Source: JAUWVG01 sp964633715
GTDB taxonomy: Bacteria; Acidobacteriota; Aminicenantia; Aminicenantales; Aminicenantaceae
DNA length: 62,148 nucleotides
Assembly (NCBI GenBank): GCA_964633715.1
Contig: CAZWHQ010000026.1
Coordinates: 1 to 62,148, forward strand
Direction: 5' to 3'
A program made the translations under genes and the position numbers. This document shows positions 32,830 through 41,585 of the stretch, one piece after another; positions within the stretch are counted from its first letter, which is position 1; each line of letters begins with the position of its first letter. The notes under the pieces are model-generated. The model was not told where the DNA came from and searched no databases. It saw only the letters and a list, made by a program, of their open reading frames with translations.

Positions 32830-34791
32830 ATGAAAAGAATAAAATTTTTGTTTGTCTTTTTTATGAGTGTGTTATTTTTGTCGCTTTCTGTTTTGGCACA
32901 GCAGAGAGATAATCTATTGAGCGGAAAATTTGGGCCGGAGAAACTCAAAGAAATACTTGTTTCCGCTGAGGACTGGCATCCTTTCCCAAATGTTTCCGAG
33001 CGGGAGGAATGGGAATCCCTGCCTGAAAAAGTACGGGCTGCCCATATTCGTGAGGCGGAGAAACATTTAAATGGAGATTGGGAGACACCCAAGGCCTCTG
33101 TTTTCTTAGAATATGTGCGGGACGGCAACCGGAGTAATTTCCAGAATGTGTCCTTTGGACGGCGGGCACAGCTGGCTGAACTTGTGCTTGGCGAGTGTAT
33201 GGAGGGAAGAGGCCGCTTTTTGGACGATATTCTCAACGGTGTCTGGACGATTTGTGAGGAGACCTACTGGGGGGTTCCGGCCCACGTCGGGGCGCAGGAA
33301 AGAGGCAGCGGGCTTCCCGATGTCAAGGAACCGACCGTCGATCTCTTTGCGGCGGAGACCGGGATGCTATTAGCCTGGACACATTATCTTTTGGGAGCTG
33401 AACTCGATGAAATTTCCCCTTTGGTCGGCGAGCGGATTGATTATGAAGTCAAGCGCAGGATTATCGATGTCAATCTGGAACGGGACGACTTCTGGTGGAT
33501 GGGTTTTGACGGACGGACGGTCAACAACTGGAATCCTTGGATCTGTTCCAACTGGCTGGCGGCGGTTTTGATTCTGGAGAAGGATTTGGAAAAGAGGGGG
33601 CTGTCTGTGTTTAAGATACTGCGCTGTTTGGATAACTTTTTAAATCCCTATCCGAGAGACGGGGGATGTGATGAAGGGCCTGGGTATTGGGATCGAGCCG
33701 GGGGTTCCCTCTATGACTGTCTTGAACTTTTAAGCAGTGCTTCGGATGGAATTGTCGATGTTTTTGATGAGCCTCTGATTGAGGAGATCGGAAAGTATAT
33801 TTACAGGGTTTATATCAGTGACCGCTATTTTATTAATTTTGCAGATGCGGCGGCTAAAATAAATGCCAATGCGAGTGTTATCTTTCGATATGGGCAGAGC
33901 ATCACAGATGATGCAATGTCAGGTTTTGGCGCTTTTCTGGCAAAAAAGCAGGGATTGGGCGAGGATGCAGTAAGAGGCAGTTTCGGTTGGCTCGGGAGAG
34001 TCCTTCCCGCTCTTTTTGGTCTTGAGGAACTGCTGGCGGCCCCGGCTGTCGAGCCGTTGGAGAGGGATTTCTGGTTCAAGGATCTTGAGGTTATGGGGGC
34101 CAGATCCATTCGGGGAACGAATGAGGGCTTCTATGTGGCTGCCAAAGGGGGGCATAATGCCGAAAGCCACAACCACAACGATATCGGAAATTTTATCGTC
34201 TATTCGGATGGTCTTCCCCTCCTCATCGATGTGGGCGTAGAGACGTACACAGCCAAGACTTTCAGCGGGAGGCGGTATGAGATCTGGACCATGCAGTCGG
34301 CCTTTCATAATCTTCCGACCATAAATGGCGTGATGCAGAAAGAAGGGAGGGGATTTAAGGCGAGCCATGTCCGTTACGAGGCAGATAACAAAAAAGCATC
34401 TTTTGATTTGGATATATCCACAGCCTATCCCGAGGAGGCAGGGATCCTCTCATGGGAGCGCTCGATCACTTTAAACAGGGGAAAAAATGTTGTTATCCTC
34501 GATAAATATCAATTGGCTGAGGCCCGGGAATATCTCCAGATGTCTCTCATGAGCTGGTGTGAGCCAGAACTGGAAGAAGAAGGGAAAATCCGGCTGGTTT
34601 TTCCAAAAAAGGCCGGCAGCTCAAAAACGTTTCAGATTATTTATGACAAAAAGAAGTTTAGAGTGGAAATCGAACCTATCATACTTAAGGATACAAGGCT
34701 TCGGTCCTCCTGGGGGTCCCGCCTTTTCCGTATCGTCCTCACCGCCAGAGAAAAGCTTTTAAAGGACCAATTCTCCATAATAATTGAGTAA
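32830..34791 (+). CDS. Exported heparinase II/III-like polysaccharide lyase
   Basis: Start 32830 gives a clean signal peptide (KRIKFLFVFFMSVLFLSLSV, LAQQ) and a GGGAA site; a longer reading would translate a palindromic repeat. The 653-residue protein has an alpha/alpha toroid region (residues 60-370, with WNPWICSNW and DEGPGYWDRAGGSLYD) and a C-terminal beta-sandwich with GGHNAESHNHNDIGNFIVYS, the heparinase II/III signature with metal-binding His. It should degrade an acidic polysaccharide such as alginate, heparin-like or ulvan-type material in the periplasm; specificity cannot be read. Confidence 0.83.
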   Translation: MKRIKFLFVFFMSVLFLSLSVLAQQRDNLLSGKFGPEKLKEILVSAEDWHPFPNVSEREEWESLPEKVRAAHIREAEKHLNGDWETPKASVFLEYVRDGNRSNFQNVSFGRRAQLAELVLGECMEGRGRFLDDILNGVWTICEETYWGVPAHVGAQERGSGLPDVKEPTVDLFAAETGMLLAWTHYLLGAELDEISPLVGERIDYEVKRRIIDVNLERDDFWWMGFDGRTVNNWNPWICSNWLAAVLILEKDLEKRGLSVFKILRCLDNFLNPYPRDGGCDEGPGYWDRAGGSLYDCLELLSSASDGIVDVFDEPLIEEIGKYIYRVYISDRYFINFADAAAKINANASVIFRYGQSITDDAMSGFGAFLAKKQGLGEDAVRGSFGWLGRVLPALFGLEELLAAPAVEPLERDFWFKDLEVMGARSIRGTNEGFYVAAKGGHNAESHNHNDIGNFIVYSDGLPLLIDVGVETYTAKTFSGRRYEIWTMQSAFHNLPTINGVMQKEGRGFKASHVRYEADNKKASFDLDISTAYPEEAGILSWERSITLNRGKNVVILDKYQLAEAREYLQMSLMSWCEPELEEEGKIRLVFPKKAGSSKTFQIIYDKKKFRVEIEPIILKDTRLRSSWGSRLFRIVLTAREKLLKDQFSIIIE

Positions 34792-34792
34792 T

Positions 34793-34847
34793 AAGTGGGG
34801 ACTGGTAATAAGTGGGGACTGTCCCCACTTTTTCCCCACTTTTTCTT
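34793..34847. repeat. GGGGAC half copy plus full GGGGAC-N-GTCCCC palindrome
   Basis: A half copy (AAGTGGGGACTGG) at 34793-34806 is followed by a perfect 21-base palindrome at 34810-34830 and a second CCCCACTTTTT tract. Follows the heparinase stop immediately. Confidence 0.8.
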
Positions 34848-34965
34848 GTGATTCTTTTAACATAAGATAGCCTGTCAACATTTTGAGGCAACTATTTGCA
34901 TCGAATTTCGTCGTTATGTATAACTACGAGAACTCAACGGATTTTTATTTTTTGAGGAAATTATC

Positions 34966-37371
34966 ATGTTAAAAAGCTATTTGAAAACCACACTTCGAAA
35001 TATAAAAAAACATATGGGATATTCGCTTATCAATATTTTGGGGCTAGCTATCGGGATGGCTTGCTGTATCCTGATTCTGCTCTTTGTCTACGATGAGTTG
35101 AGTTATGATAAATTTCATGAAAACCACGACCGCATCTATAGGGTTACCAGACAGTGGTTCAATGAAGATGGTGTGCTCAGCCTTCACCTAGGTCATGTGG
35201 CCCCTCCGATCGGTCCTTTTCTCGAGAATGATTTTCCTGAGATCGTCCATGCAGTGAGGATCACAGGAGCTGGAGGGCTTCTTGTGGGCCGCAATGCCAC
35301 TTTTTTCCAGGAACCGCGGTTTTTCTTTGCCGAAGAGGAATTTTTCGAAGTCTTCACGTATGAAATGATTGCCGGAGACCCTGCTACAGCCCTTCGAGAT
35401 CCCATGACAGTTGTCATCACTCAAGATATCGCTCAAAAATATTTTGGATCGGAAAATCCATTGGGGCAGCCACTCACGGTCAGGGCAGATCAAATACAAG
35501 TAGATTTGACGGTGAGTGGGGTTATTGAAAACATGCCGCACAATTCCCATTTTCATGCCGATATTTTAGGATCATTCAAGACATATGAAGCTGTTGCCGG
35601 GGAAGAGGAAATGAGAAGCTGGTCGAGCAACAACTACGGCACCTATCTTCTTCTGGAAGAAAATTTCGATGTTTCTCGACTCAGTAATCAACTGGATGCC
35701 TTTATAGACAGGCATCCGGCCGCAGGCACCAGTGAAGAAACCAAACTAAAACTCCAAAAAATGACGGATATTCATCTCCGTTCCCATCTCGATTCCGAGA
35801 CCGAAGCCAACAGCGATATCACCTATGTCTATATTTTTTCACTCATCGCCTTTTTTATCCTCCTGATCGCCTGCATCAATTTTATGAATCTGGCTACGGC
35901 GCGTTCCTCCGGACGGGCCAAGGAAGTGGGCCTGCGGAAAGTTGTTGGGGCGCAGAGGCCGCAGCTCATCCGGCAGTTTCTGGGAGAATCTGTTTTAACG
36001 GCCGTTTTTTCCCTTTTGATTGCGATGGTTCTAGTGGTCCTGATACTCCCCAAATTCAATCAATTTATCGGGAGAAACCTTTCGTTAAATCCGGCGTCAA
36101 ATCTCTCCGCGGTTTTTTTATTGGCCCTTTTTGCGGTTGGTGTTGGTTTCCTGGCCGGGATTTATCCTGCCCTTTTTCTTTCTGCTTTTAGGCCTGTGCG
36201 TGTTCTGAAGGGAAAATTGGATATCGGGAAAAAAGGATTTTCATTTCGGAATGTTCTGGTTGTGTTCCAGTTTACGATTTCGATCGCTTTAATTATCTGT
36301 GTGAGTGTTGTCTCCAAACAATTGCGTTTTATCCAGACCAGAAACCTCGGTTTCGAGGAGGAGCATGTGGTTGTTCTCCCCAGCAGTTCTGCGATGGTTG
36401 AAAATCTCGATTCTTTTAAATCCCGGCTCCTTCTCAATCCCAACATTTTGAACATTTCAGCAGCAAAAAGAGTGCCTTCGGGACGTCTGCTCGACTCAGC
36501 CGGAGCAAGTGTGCGGAGCGGGGAAACCAGCCAGCCCATCAATTTCCGCATCGCATTTTTGAGGGTGGATTTTGACTATATCCCGACATTCAAAATGGAG
36601 TTGGCGGCCGGCAGGAATTTTTCAAGAGAGATCAGGACGGATTCCGACCAGGCCTTTATCCTTAATGAAACCGCCATTCGAAGGATCGGCTGGAAAACTC
36701 CGGAAGAGGCTATAAATCAAGGTTTTGGATACGGCAGCCGTAAGGGCCAGATTATCGGTGTGGTCAAGGATTTCCATTTTGAATCCCTCCACCAGGAGAT
36801 TGCACCGATCGTGATGCTGTTGTCCTCGGTAGACCTTAATCAAATATCTATCCGAATCAATTCGCAAAACATCCCTCAGACGATGGCTTTCCTCCAGGAC
36901 ATTTGGACAGAGATGCGCCCTGGATATCCCTTTTCGTACTATTTTATCGATGAAAACTTTGACCAGCTCTACAGATCTGAGGAGAATCTGAGCCGGATAT
37001 TCAGCTATTTTGCTTTTTTGTCGATTTTTATCGGGTGCCTGGGGCTTTTTGGCCTCGCCTCCTATACGGCAGAACGCCGAACCAGGGAAATTGCAGTCAG
37101 GAAGGTTTTAGGCGCTTCTGCGGGCGGCCTTGTTGTTTTGCTCTCGAAGGAGTTCAGCAAATGGGTTCTGCTGGCAAATGTGATTGCCTGGCCGGTTGGT
37201 TATCTGGTCATGTCCCGTTGGCTGCAGAATTTTGCCTACAGATCGGGCATATCTGTTTGGGCTTTTCTACTGGCTGGAGGCCTTGCCTGGGCTATAGCGT
37301 TCCTCACAGTTTGTTATCAGACGATCAAGGCATCTTTAGCAGATCCGGTTGCTTCCCTGAAGTATGAATAG
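34966..37371 (+). CDS. FtsX/MacB-type ABC transporter permease
   Basis: This 801-residue permease starts directly at MLKSYLKTTLRNIKKHMGYS and lacks the prefix domain of the 12817 protein. Domain order: TM1 (residues 20-45), periplasmic domain 1, four-helix region around residues 285-420 (IAFFILLIACINFMNLATAR), SGRAKEVGLRKVVGAQRPQL, periplasmic domain 2, and a C-terminal bundle with TREIAVRKVLGASAGGLVVL. No ATPase or PadR gene adjoins. AGGAAA gives a modest ribosome site. It is probably half of an export or signalling ABC system encoded elsewhere. Confidence 0.85.
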   Translation: MLKSYLKTTLRNIKKHMGYSLINILGLAIGMACCILILLFVYDELSYDKFHENHDRIYRVTRQWFNEDGVLSLHLGHVAPPIGPFLENDFPEIVHAVRITGAGGLLVGRNATFFQEPRFFFAEEEFFEVFTYEMIAGDPATALRDPMTVVITQDIAQKYFGSENPLGQPLTVRADQIQVDLTVSGVIENMPHNSHFHADILGSFKTYEAVAGEEEMRSWSSNNYGTYLLLEENFDVSRLSNQLDAFIDRHPAAGTSEETKLKLQKMTDIHLRSHLDSETEANSDITYVYIFSLIAFFILLIACINFMNLATARSSGRAKEVGLRKVVGAQRPQLIRQFLGESVLTAVFSLLIAMVLVVLILPKFNQFIGRNLSLNPASNLSAVFLLALFAVGVGFLAGIYPALFLSAFRPVRVLKGKLDIGKKGFSFRNVLVVFQFTISIALIICVSVVSKQLRFIQTRNLGFEEEHVVVLPSSSAMVENLDSFKSRLLLNPNILNISAAKRVPSGRLLDSAGASVRSGETSQPINFRIAFLRVDFDYIPTFKMELAAGRNFSREIRTDSDQAFILNETAIRRIGWKTPEEAINQGFGYGSRKGQIIGVVKDFHFESLHQEIAPIVMLLSSVDLNQISIRINSQNIPQTMAFLQDIWTEMRPGYPFSYYFIDENFDQLYRSEENLSRIFSYFAFLSIFIGCLGLFGLASYTAERRTREIAVRKVLGASAGGLVVLLSKEFSKWVLLANVIAWPVGYLVMSRWLQNFAYRSGISVWAFLLAGGLAWAIAFLTVCYQTIKASLADPVASLKYE

Positions 37372-37374
37372 GGA

Positions 37375-39615
37375 TTACTTCCCCATGTTCGGATGATCCG
37401 TGTGGATAAGGTGTCCGGCAAATTCGCCTGCGTTGCGTACAAAGATAGAGGAATTGAATCCTTCGGCCAGCCTTCTCAACCGCTTTGCATATTCAGATTC
37501 CGTCCCGGGTTCTGGCTCTCTGAGTCCGAGGAAAACGATGTCTGATTCCCGGCTATGGGCGTGCATGGCCGCTACAATGGTAATATCTTTAGGCCGCACG
37601 AAAACCTCGATGGAGGACTTGATCCGGGTTTCAGGGACCAGCTTTTGTAGACTGGCTTCCATGCGGACGCGCTCGTCTTCCGTTTCTACGATAGAGCAGA
37701 TTCTGATCTTTGCCCCGCTCCATTCGGGATTCATTTTGAGGAGGTGAGCCAGAAGAAGCATGAGGTCGCCGTTGTTCTGGAGTCCCCTCCACCAGATGTC
37801 GATCACTTTATCCTGTCCAGGTTCGTGAGACCATTTTGTCCGAGCGATAATGGTGCTCCTGCCTGTCTTGGAAACCATTCGCATTATGCGCAGCGTGGCC
37901 TCCAGCCGGCCCGGCCTTGTCGGCCAACCGAACATAACTGTATTGGACTGCAGGCCGGCCATCCCGTTTGCCTGGATAATATCCAGGATACCGCATTCGT
38001 AGTCTGAGACAATGTCCACTTCACTGAATGCGACCAGCCCCTCTTCGTCCAGGGCCTTGTCCATTTCCCACCGTTTTTTTTCTATGTCCTTGTAGACATC
38101 GTCAAGGTCGCCGACGATCAGTTGAACGGCCGTCACTAATCCCTGGTTCTGGCTGAACCAGTTGGCGATGCGCACCAATCCTCTCCGCCTGGCTGGATTT
38201 CCTGTAAAAAGGAGGATTTGAGGGCGCCAGTTCCGCGGATCGATGGACTGCCGGCGGAGCTTAAGGAGGGCGAATCTGGCCAGGGCGATCCAAAGTCCGG
38301 CCCTGACATCTCCCCACCTCTTTTTCATAGCCCGGCGCCGCAGGTAGATATAGAGTGTGGACTCCAGAATGGCTGCAATAAAGCAGGCTGCGGGGTTGAG
38401 CAGCGCCATGACGATGATTGCCCCGACGGATCCAAGAAGAGAAACATACCATGGGACATTGATCGTGGGACGGTAGGACGGATCTCCCACCAGTTTTTCC
38501 AAGCCGGCGCTGAGATTAATGATGATGTATAAGGTCAGGAAGAGAATCGTGACAAACTGGGCGACAGCGTTAAGGCCGCCTAAGCCCACTGCGGCCAGGG
38601 CAATACCACCGCTCACCCAGGTGGCGACGGTTGGCTGACCTGTTTTTGACAGTTTGGATAGAAAACGGGGGGCCAGGCCGTCATGGGATAGAGCCTGCAG
38701 AACCCGGGGGCCGCCGAGAATACTTCCAAAAGCAGAGGACAAGATGGCTCCCCAGATGCCAGGATAGACCAGCCAAACTCCGAGCACAGCAACCCTTATC
38801 CAAACCACGCCCGGTTCAGCCAGTTCGGCGTGACTGAGGCTGGCCGTTATGCCGAGAAGGACGAGGATGAACATGTAAGTCAAACCGCCTGTCACCACGG
38901 CGAGCATGGTTCCCCGCGGAATGGACTTTTGTGGATCTTTCAGGTCTCCGCTCATTCCGATTCCTGCTGTAAATCCCGTAACGGCTGGAAAGAAGACGGC
39001 AAATACATACCAGAATCCTTCAGGGGCTGTACGGTAGGTGGCTGTAAACTCGGGCGCACGCACACCGCTGCCAATCACACCGGCCACAAGGGCGATAATT
39101 GACAATCCCACAGCAACCATGATGGGGATCTGCAGCTTCAGGGCCAGCCCTGCGCTTTTACCTGAAATGGCCGTGATGAACAGAATTATGACAGCCGCAA
39201 TAATCTGAATAGTGAAGGGCGTCACCTCGCCCCGGGCTTTGGGCAGGAACGGGGCAATGGATTCCGCTAAGCCGAAGCTGTAGAAGGTAATGCTTAATGT
39301 GCGGCACATAAACAGCGGAATACCGATGGCTCCCCCAAGTTCCAGTCCCAGACTCCGTGAAATGAGGTAGTATTCGCCGCCCACGCCGACTCTCATATTC
39401 GTAGCCACAGCCGAAGCGCTCAGGCCGGTGATAAAAGTGATCGAACTGGCCAGCACAACGACAAAAAGTGTGAGAGGCAGGCCGAGATTCCCGATCACCC
39501 AGCCGAACCTCAAATACATGATCAGGCCGAGGATGGTCAGGACGCTTGGTGTGTAGACACCAAGGAAGGTGCCGAATTTTTGGACCGGCTGCTGGAGTTC
39601 GAATTCTTTCCTCAT
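37375..39615 (-). CDS. APC-superfamily (SLC12/cation-chloride-like) permease
   Basis: This 746-residue inner-membrane transporter has about 12 helices in the first 440 residues, beginning FGTFLGVYTPSVLTILGLIM and including GLSASAVATNMRVGVGGEYY, which is close to SLC12-type amino-acid/cation-chloride permeases. The C-terminal 300 residues form a soluble domain with two Usp-like halves (PQILLFTGNPARRRGLVRIA; VIDIWWRGLQNNGDLMLLLA), as in prokaryotic members of this group. The substrate may be an amino acid or K/Na-Cl. A TTAATA-17-TATAAT promoter (39657-39629, minus strand) lies directly upstream, and the IS1-family transposon is inserted about 60 bases from the start codon. Confidence 0.83.
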   Translation of the reverse strand: MRKEFELQQPVQKFGTFLGVYTPSVLTILGLIMYLRFGWVIGNLGLPLTLFVVVLASSITFITGLSASAVATNMRVGVGGEYYLISRSLGLELGGAIGIPLFMCRTLSITFYSFGLAESIAPFLPKARGEVTPFTIQIIAAVIILFITAISGKSAGLALKLQIPIMVAVGLSIIALVAGVIGSGVRAPEFTATYRTAPEGFWYVFAVFFPAVTGFTAGIGMSGDLKDPQKSIPRGTMLAVVTGGLTYMFILVLLGITASLSHAELAEPGVVWIRVAVLGVWLVYPGIWGAILSSAFGSILGGPRVLQALSHDGLAPRFLSKLSKTGQPTVATWVSGGIALAAVGLGGLNAVAQFVTILFLTLYIIINLSAGLEKLVGDPSYRPTINVPWYVSLLGSVGAIIVMALLNPAACFIAAILESTLYIYLRRRAMKKRWGDVRAGLWIALARFALLKLRRQSIDPRNWRPQILLFTGNPARRRGLVRIANWFSQNQGLVTAVQLIVGDLDDVYKDIEKKRWEMDKALDEEGLVAFSEVDIVSDYECGILDIIQANGMAGLQSNTVMFGWPTRPGRLEATLRIMRMVSKTGRSTIIARTKWSHEPGQDKVIDIWWRGLQNNGDLMLLLAHLLKMNPEWSGAKIRICSIVETEDERVRMEASLQKLVPETRIKSSIEVFVRPKDITIVAAMHAHSRESDIVFLGLREPEPGTESEYAKRLRRLAEGFNSSIFVRNAGEFAGHLIHTDHPNMGK

Positions 39616-39667
39616 AAAAAGTGGGCCTATTATATACCTAAATGATCTTTATATTAAAAGAAAAAGT

Positions 39668-39675
39668 CATAATTC
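39668..39675 (+). repeat. Target-site duplication, left copy
   Basis: CATAATTC directly outside the left terminal repeat; identical to 42808-42815 outside the right one. Confidence 0.92.
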
Positions 39676-39697
39676 GGTAGTGGGTCAGTTTGAATTT
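39676..39697 (+). repeat. Terminal inverted repeat, left
   Basis: 22 bp, outer end GGTAGTGGGTCAGTTTG; identical in reverse complement to 42786-42807. Divergence starts at position 23. Confidence 0.93.
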
Positions 39698-39705
39698 ATT
39701 CGAGA

Positions 39706-39734
39706 TGGACAAATGAGAGTTCAGGTGTTATATT
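39706..39734 (+). promoter_or_regulatory. Promoter of the Lys-rich small protein
   Basis: TGGACA (39706-39711), 17 bases, TATATT (39729-39734). The ATG at 39741 comes six bases after the -10 element, so the mRNA would be leaderless. Confidence 0.6.
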
Positions 39735-39740
39735 TAATGT

Positions 39741-39965
39741 ATGCTAAAGCGAACAAGCAAAAAGAAAGAAGACGAGAGCACCATTGCCTCTCAGATAGTT
39801 GAACTAACAACCAAACAGCCCACAAAGAAAAAGAATCCTGCTGCCGTGGCTCTAGGTAGGCTTGGAGGGCTTAAGGGCGGAAAGGCCAGAGCCAAAAAGT
39901 TAAGCCCAGAGAAAAGGAAAGAGATTGCCAAGAAGGCCGCACAGGCTAGATGGGCTAAGAAATAA
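39741..39965 (+). CDS. Small lysine/arginine-rich protein (transposon cargo)
   Basis: A 74-residue very basic protein: MLKRTSKKKEDESTIASQIV, then a flexible Lys-rich segment and AAVALGRLGGLKGGKARAKK with EKRKEIAKKAAQARWAKK. The second half resembles the short AALGRxGGxxGGxARAxxLSPExRxEIAxxAAxARW motif protein found in many bacteria, sometimes annotated as a histone-like or RNA-binding protein. It probably binds nucleic acid, perhaps the element itself or the tRNA; this is inference. It lies 44 bases inside the left terminal repeat and has its own promoter. Confidence 0.65.
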   Translation: MLKRTSKKKEDESTIASQIVELTTKQPTKKKNPAAVALGRLGGLKGGKARAKKLSPEKRKEIAKKAAQARWAKK

Positions 39966-39999
39966 GCCATATAAACCAATTAAATACCGATATTAATTA

Positions 40000-40017
40000 C
40001 CCACTATAAATAGTGGG
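40000..40017. other. Short perfect hairpin between cargo genes
   Basis: CCCACTAT and ATAGTGGG pair around two A bases (8 bp). It follows the Lys-rich gene; without a U-run it is not a clear terminator. Confidence 0.4.
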
Positions 40018-40040
40018 GTTAATAAAACCCACACAACTAC

Positions 40041-40069
40041 TTGACAAAACCACCCTCAGGGTGTATATT
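40041..40069 (+). promoter_or_regulatory. Promoter with spacer palindrome for the winged-helix gene
   Basis: TTGACA (40041-40046), 17 bases, TATATT (40064-40069). The spacer contains CACCCTCAGGGTG (40051-40063), a palindrome with 6-bp arms around one base, a good position for a repressor site. Confidence 0.65.
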
Positions 40070-40088
40070 CTTCTAAGAGGTTATCGAA

Positions 40089-40550
40089 ATGAGCCACTTG
40101 GGCAAAAAAGAATTAGAAGAAAAGATTGAAGCATACAAAAGGATACTTAGCGATTTAAGCTTGAGAATGCGTGACCTGGATACAAAAAAAGCAGAAATTC
40201 AACGCTCAATAGAAAACATCAAAGAATTCCTAAACGAATATGAAAACCAACTCTTTTCTAGTAATCGCATTACTGTAAAAGCTCAATTTTTCCAGGAGAA
40301 ACAACAGGATATTTTTGTTGATACTTCAAAATTATCAATAGCTGAATCCATTAAAGCAGTATTAAAGAAGTCTGGTAATCCTATGCACGTGAAAGACTTA
40401 ACTAATGCAGTTATAAGTGGTGGGAAAAAAATAGACTCAAAGAATACTCAAAATGTCATTTATGCAACATTAACAAAACGGAAGAAATGGTTTACAAAAG
40501 TTGGCCCGAATATATTTGAACTAAAAAAAGGAGATAATTTATTTGAATGA
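40089..40550 (+). CDS. Coiled-coil/winged-helix (HARE-HTH-like) protein (transposon cargo)
   Basis: A 153-residue protein. The first 55 residues are a coiled coil (KKELEEKIEAYKRILSDLSL, MRDLDTKKAEIQRSIENIKE). After a linker, residues 80-150 form a winged-helix domain (SIAESIKAVLKKSGNPMHVK, DLTNAVISGGKKI, TQNVIYATLTKRKKWFTKVG, PNIFEL) with the pattern of HARE-HTH domains found in restriction and chromatin proteins. AAGAGG lies 8 bases before the ATG. It probably dimerises and binds DNA, perhaps the palindromes in the element's promoters. The tRNA gene begins 10 bases after its stop, so both are likely on one transcript. Confidence 0.75.
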   Translation: MSHLGKKELEEKIEAYKRILSDLSLRMRDLDTKKAEIQRSIENIKEFLNEYENQLFSSNRITVKAQFFQEKQQDIFVDTSKLSIAESIKAVLKKSGNPMHVKDLTNAVISGGKKIDSKNTQNVIYATLTKRKKWFTKVGPNIFELKKGDNLFE

Positions 40551-40560
40551 ACAATAGATT

Positions 40561-40653
40561 GGAGGCGTGGCAGAGCTGGTTTATTGCGTCCGGTTTAGGT
40601 CTGGATATCCGAGTTAGTGGCTCGGATCGGGGGTTCGAATCCCTCCGCCTCCG
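40561..40653 (+). tRNA. Class II tRNA with UAG (Leu) anticodon and Ser-like G73
   Basis: A complete cloverleaf. Acceptor GGAGGCG (40561-40567) pairs with CGCCTCC (40646-40652). The D arm has 4 pairs with A14 and G18G19; the anticodon stem TCCGG/CTGGA encloses TTTAGGT with anticodon TAG at 40596-40598 (reads CUA). The variable arm is 7 bp (ATCCGAG/CTCGGAT), and the T arm is GGGGG-TTCGAAT-CCCTC. All invariant bases are present. Position 73 is G, whereas bacterial tRNA-Leu has A73, a major leucine identity element. The GGAGG...CCTCCG ends and T arm look like tRNA-Ser. CCA is not encoded. It lies inside the IS1-family transposon. Charging by LeuRS or SerRS cannot be decided from sequence. Confidence 0.9.
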
Positions 40654-40715
40654 TCCTTTTTACAATTACATAATAGGTAATTAAACACTCTTTGTCAAAT
40701 CATAAATGCAAATTA

Positions 40716-40748
40716 ATACTTGACAATGCTTGAGCGGTCAAGTATATT
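40716..40748 (+). promoter_or_regulatory. Transposase promoter with overlapping inverted repeat
   Basis: TTGACA (40720-40725), 17 bases, TATATT (40743-40748). A 9-bp inverted repeat, ATACTTGAC (40716-40724) and GTCAAGTAT (40737-40745), covers both promoter elements and looks like an operator. The ATG at 40755 follows six bases after the -10 element, so the transcript is probably leaderless. Confidence 0.7.
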
Positions 40749-40754
40749 ATATGT

Positions 40755-41585
40755 ATGAACAAGTTAAGCCAACAAAAGCAAACGCAAGTCATTTCTGCCT
40801 TAGTAGAAGGAAATTCTATCAGAGCCACGGTTCGCATGACAGGGGTAGCTAAAAACACCATTGTAAAACTCCTGGCTGACCTCGGTTTTGCCTGTGCGGA
40901 ATATCAGGATAAAGTTTTTAAGAACCTTCCTTGCAAAAGAATCCAATGTGATGAGATTTGGTCATTCTGCTATGCAAAGGAAAAGAATGTCCCTGAAGAC
41001 AAGAAGGGCATATTTGGTTATGGGGATGTCTGGACATTTACTTCGATTTGTGCGGACACAAAATTAGTACCGGCATGGCACATTGGTAGACGTGACTTAG
41101 AAAATGCTGCCCTTTTCATGAAAGACCTTTCTTCCCGCCTTGCTAATAGAGTGCAATTGACTACAGATGGCCACAAAATGTATCTAGAGGCCGTAGAGAG
41201 TGCATTTGGAGGCGAAATAGATTTCAGTCAGCTAATAAAGCTATATGGAGAAACCTCCGAAGGACAGAAACGTTATAGCCCTGCGAAATGCACTGGCACT
41301 ATAAAAGTAAAAATCAACGGGAGTCCAGATAAAGAACAAGTTTCCACTAGCTATGTAGAGAGACAGAATTTAACAATGAGAATGAGTATGAGACGTTTCA
41401 CTCGATTGACTAATGGTTTCTCTAAGAAGGTTGAAAATCTCTTTTACGCTGTATCCCTGCATTTCATGTATTACAATTTCTGTAGGATTCATCAGACATT
41501 AAGGGTTACCCCTGCAATGGAAGCGAAAGTAACAGATCATGTTTGGGATATTGAGGAAATGTTAGATTTGATTGAAAAAGATTAA
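40755..41585 (+). CDS. IS1-family transposase (single ORF)
   Basis: This 276-residue protein has an N-terminal HTH (QVISALVEGNSIRATVRMTG, VAKNTIVKLLADLG) and a DDE catalytic domain: IQCDEIWSFCYAKEK (first Asp), LTTDGHKMYLEAV (second Asp) and SYVERQNLTMRMSMRRFTRL (Glu), followed by NGFSKK, as in IS1-family transposases of the single-ORF type. It should cut and join the 22-bp terminal repeats; the 8-bp duplication fits the family. No frameshift is needed to read it. Its end overlaps the convergent 72-codon gene by four bases. Confidence 0.9.
   Translation: MNKLSQQKQTQVISALVEGNSIRATVRMTGVAKNTIVKLLADLGFACAEYQDKVFKNLPCKRIQCDEIWSFCYAKEKNVPEDKKGIFGYGDVWTFTSICADTKLVPAWHIGRRDLENAALFMKDLSSRLANRVQLTTDGHKMYLEAVESAFGGEIDFSQLIKLYGETSEGQKRYSPAKCTGTIKVKINGSPDKEQVSTSYVERQNLTMRMSMRRFTRLTNGFSKKVENLFYAVSLHFMYYNFCRIHQTLRVTPAMEAKVTDHVWDIEEMLDLIEKD

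Noticed and set aside
40561..40653. Reading the transposon tRNA as an amber suppressor
   Set aside because: The anticodon is 5'-UAG-3', which pairs with CUA, not with the stop codon UAG.
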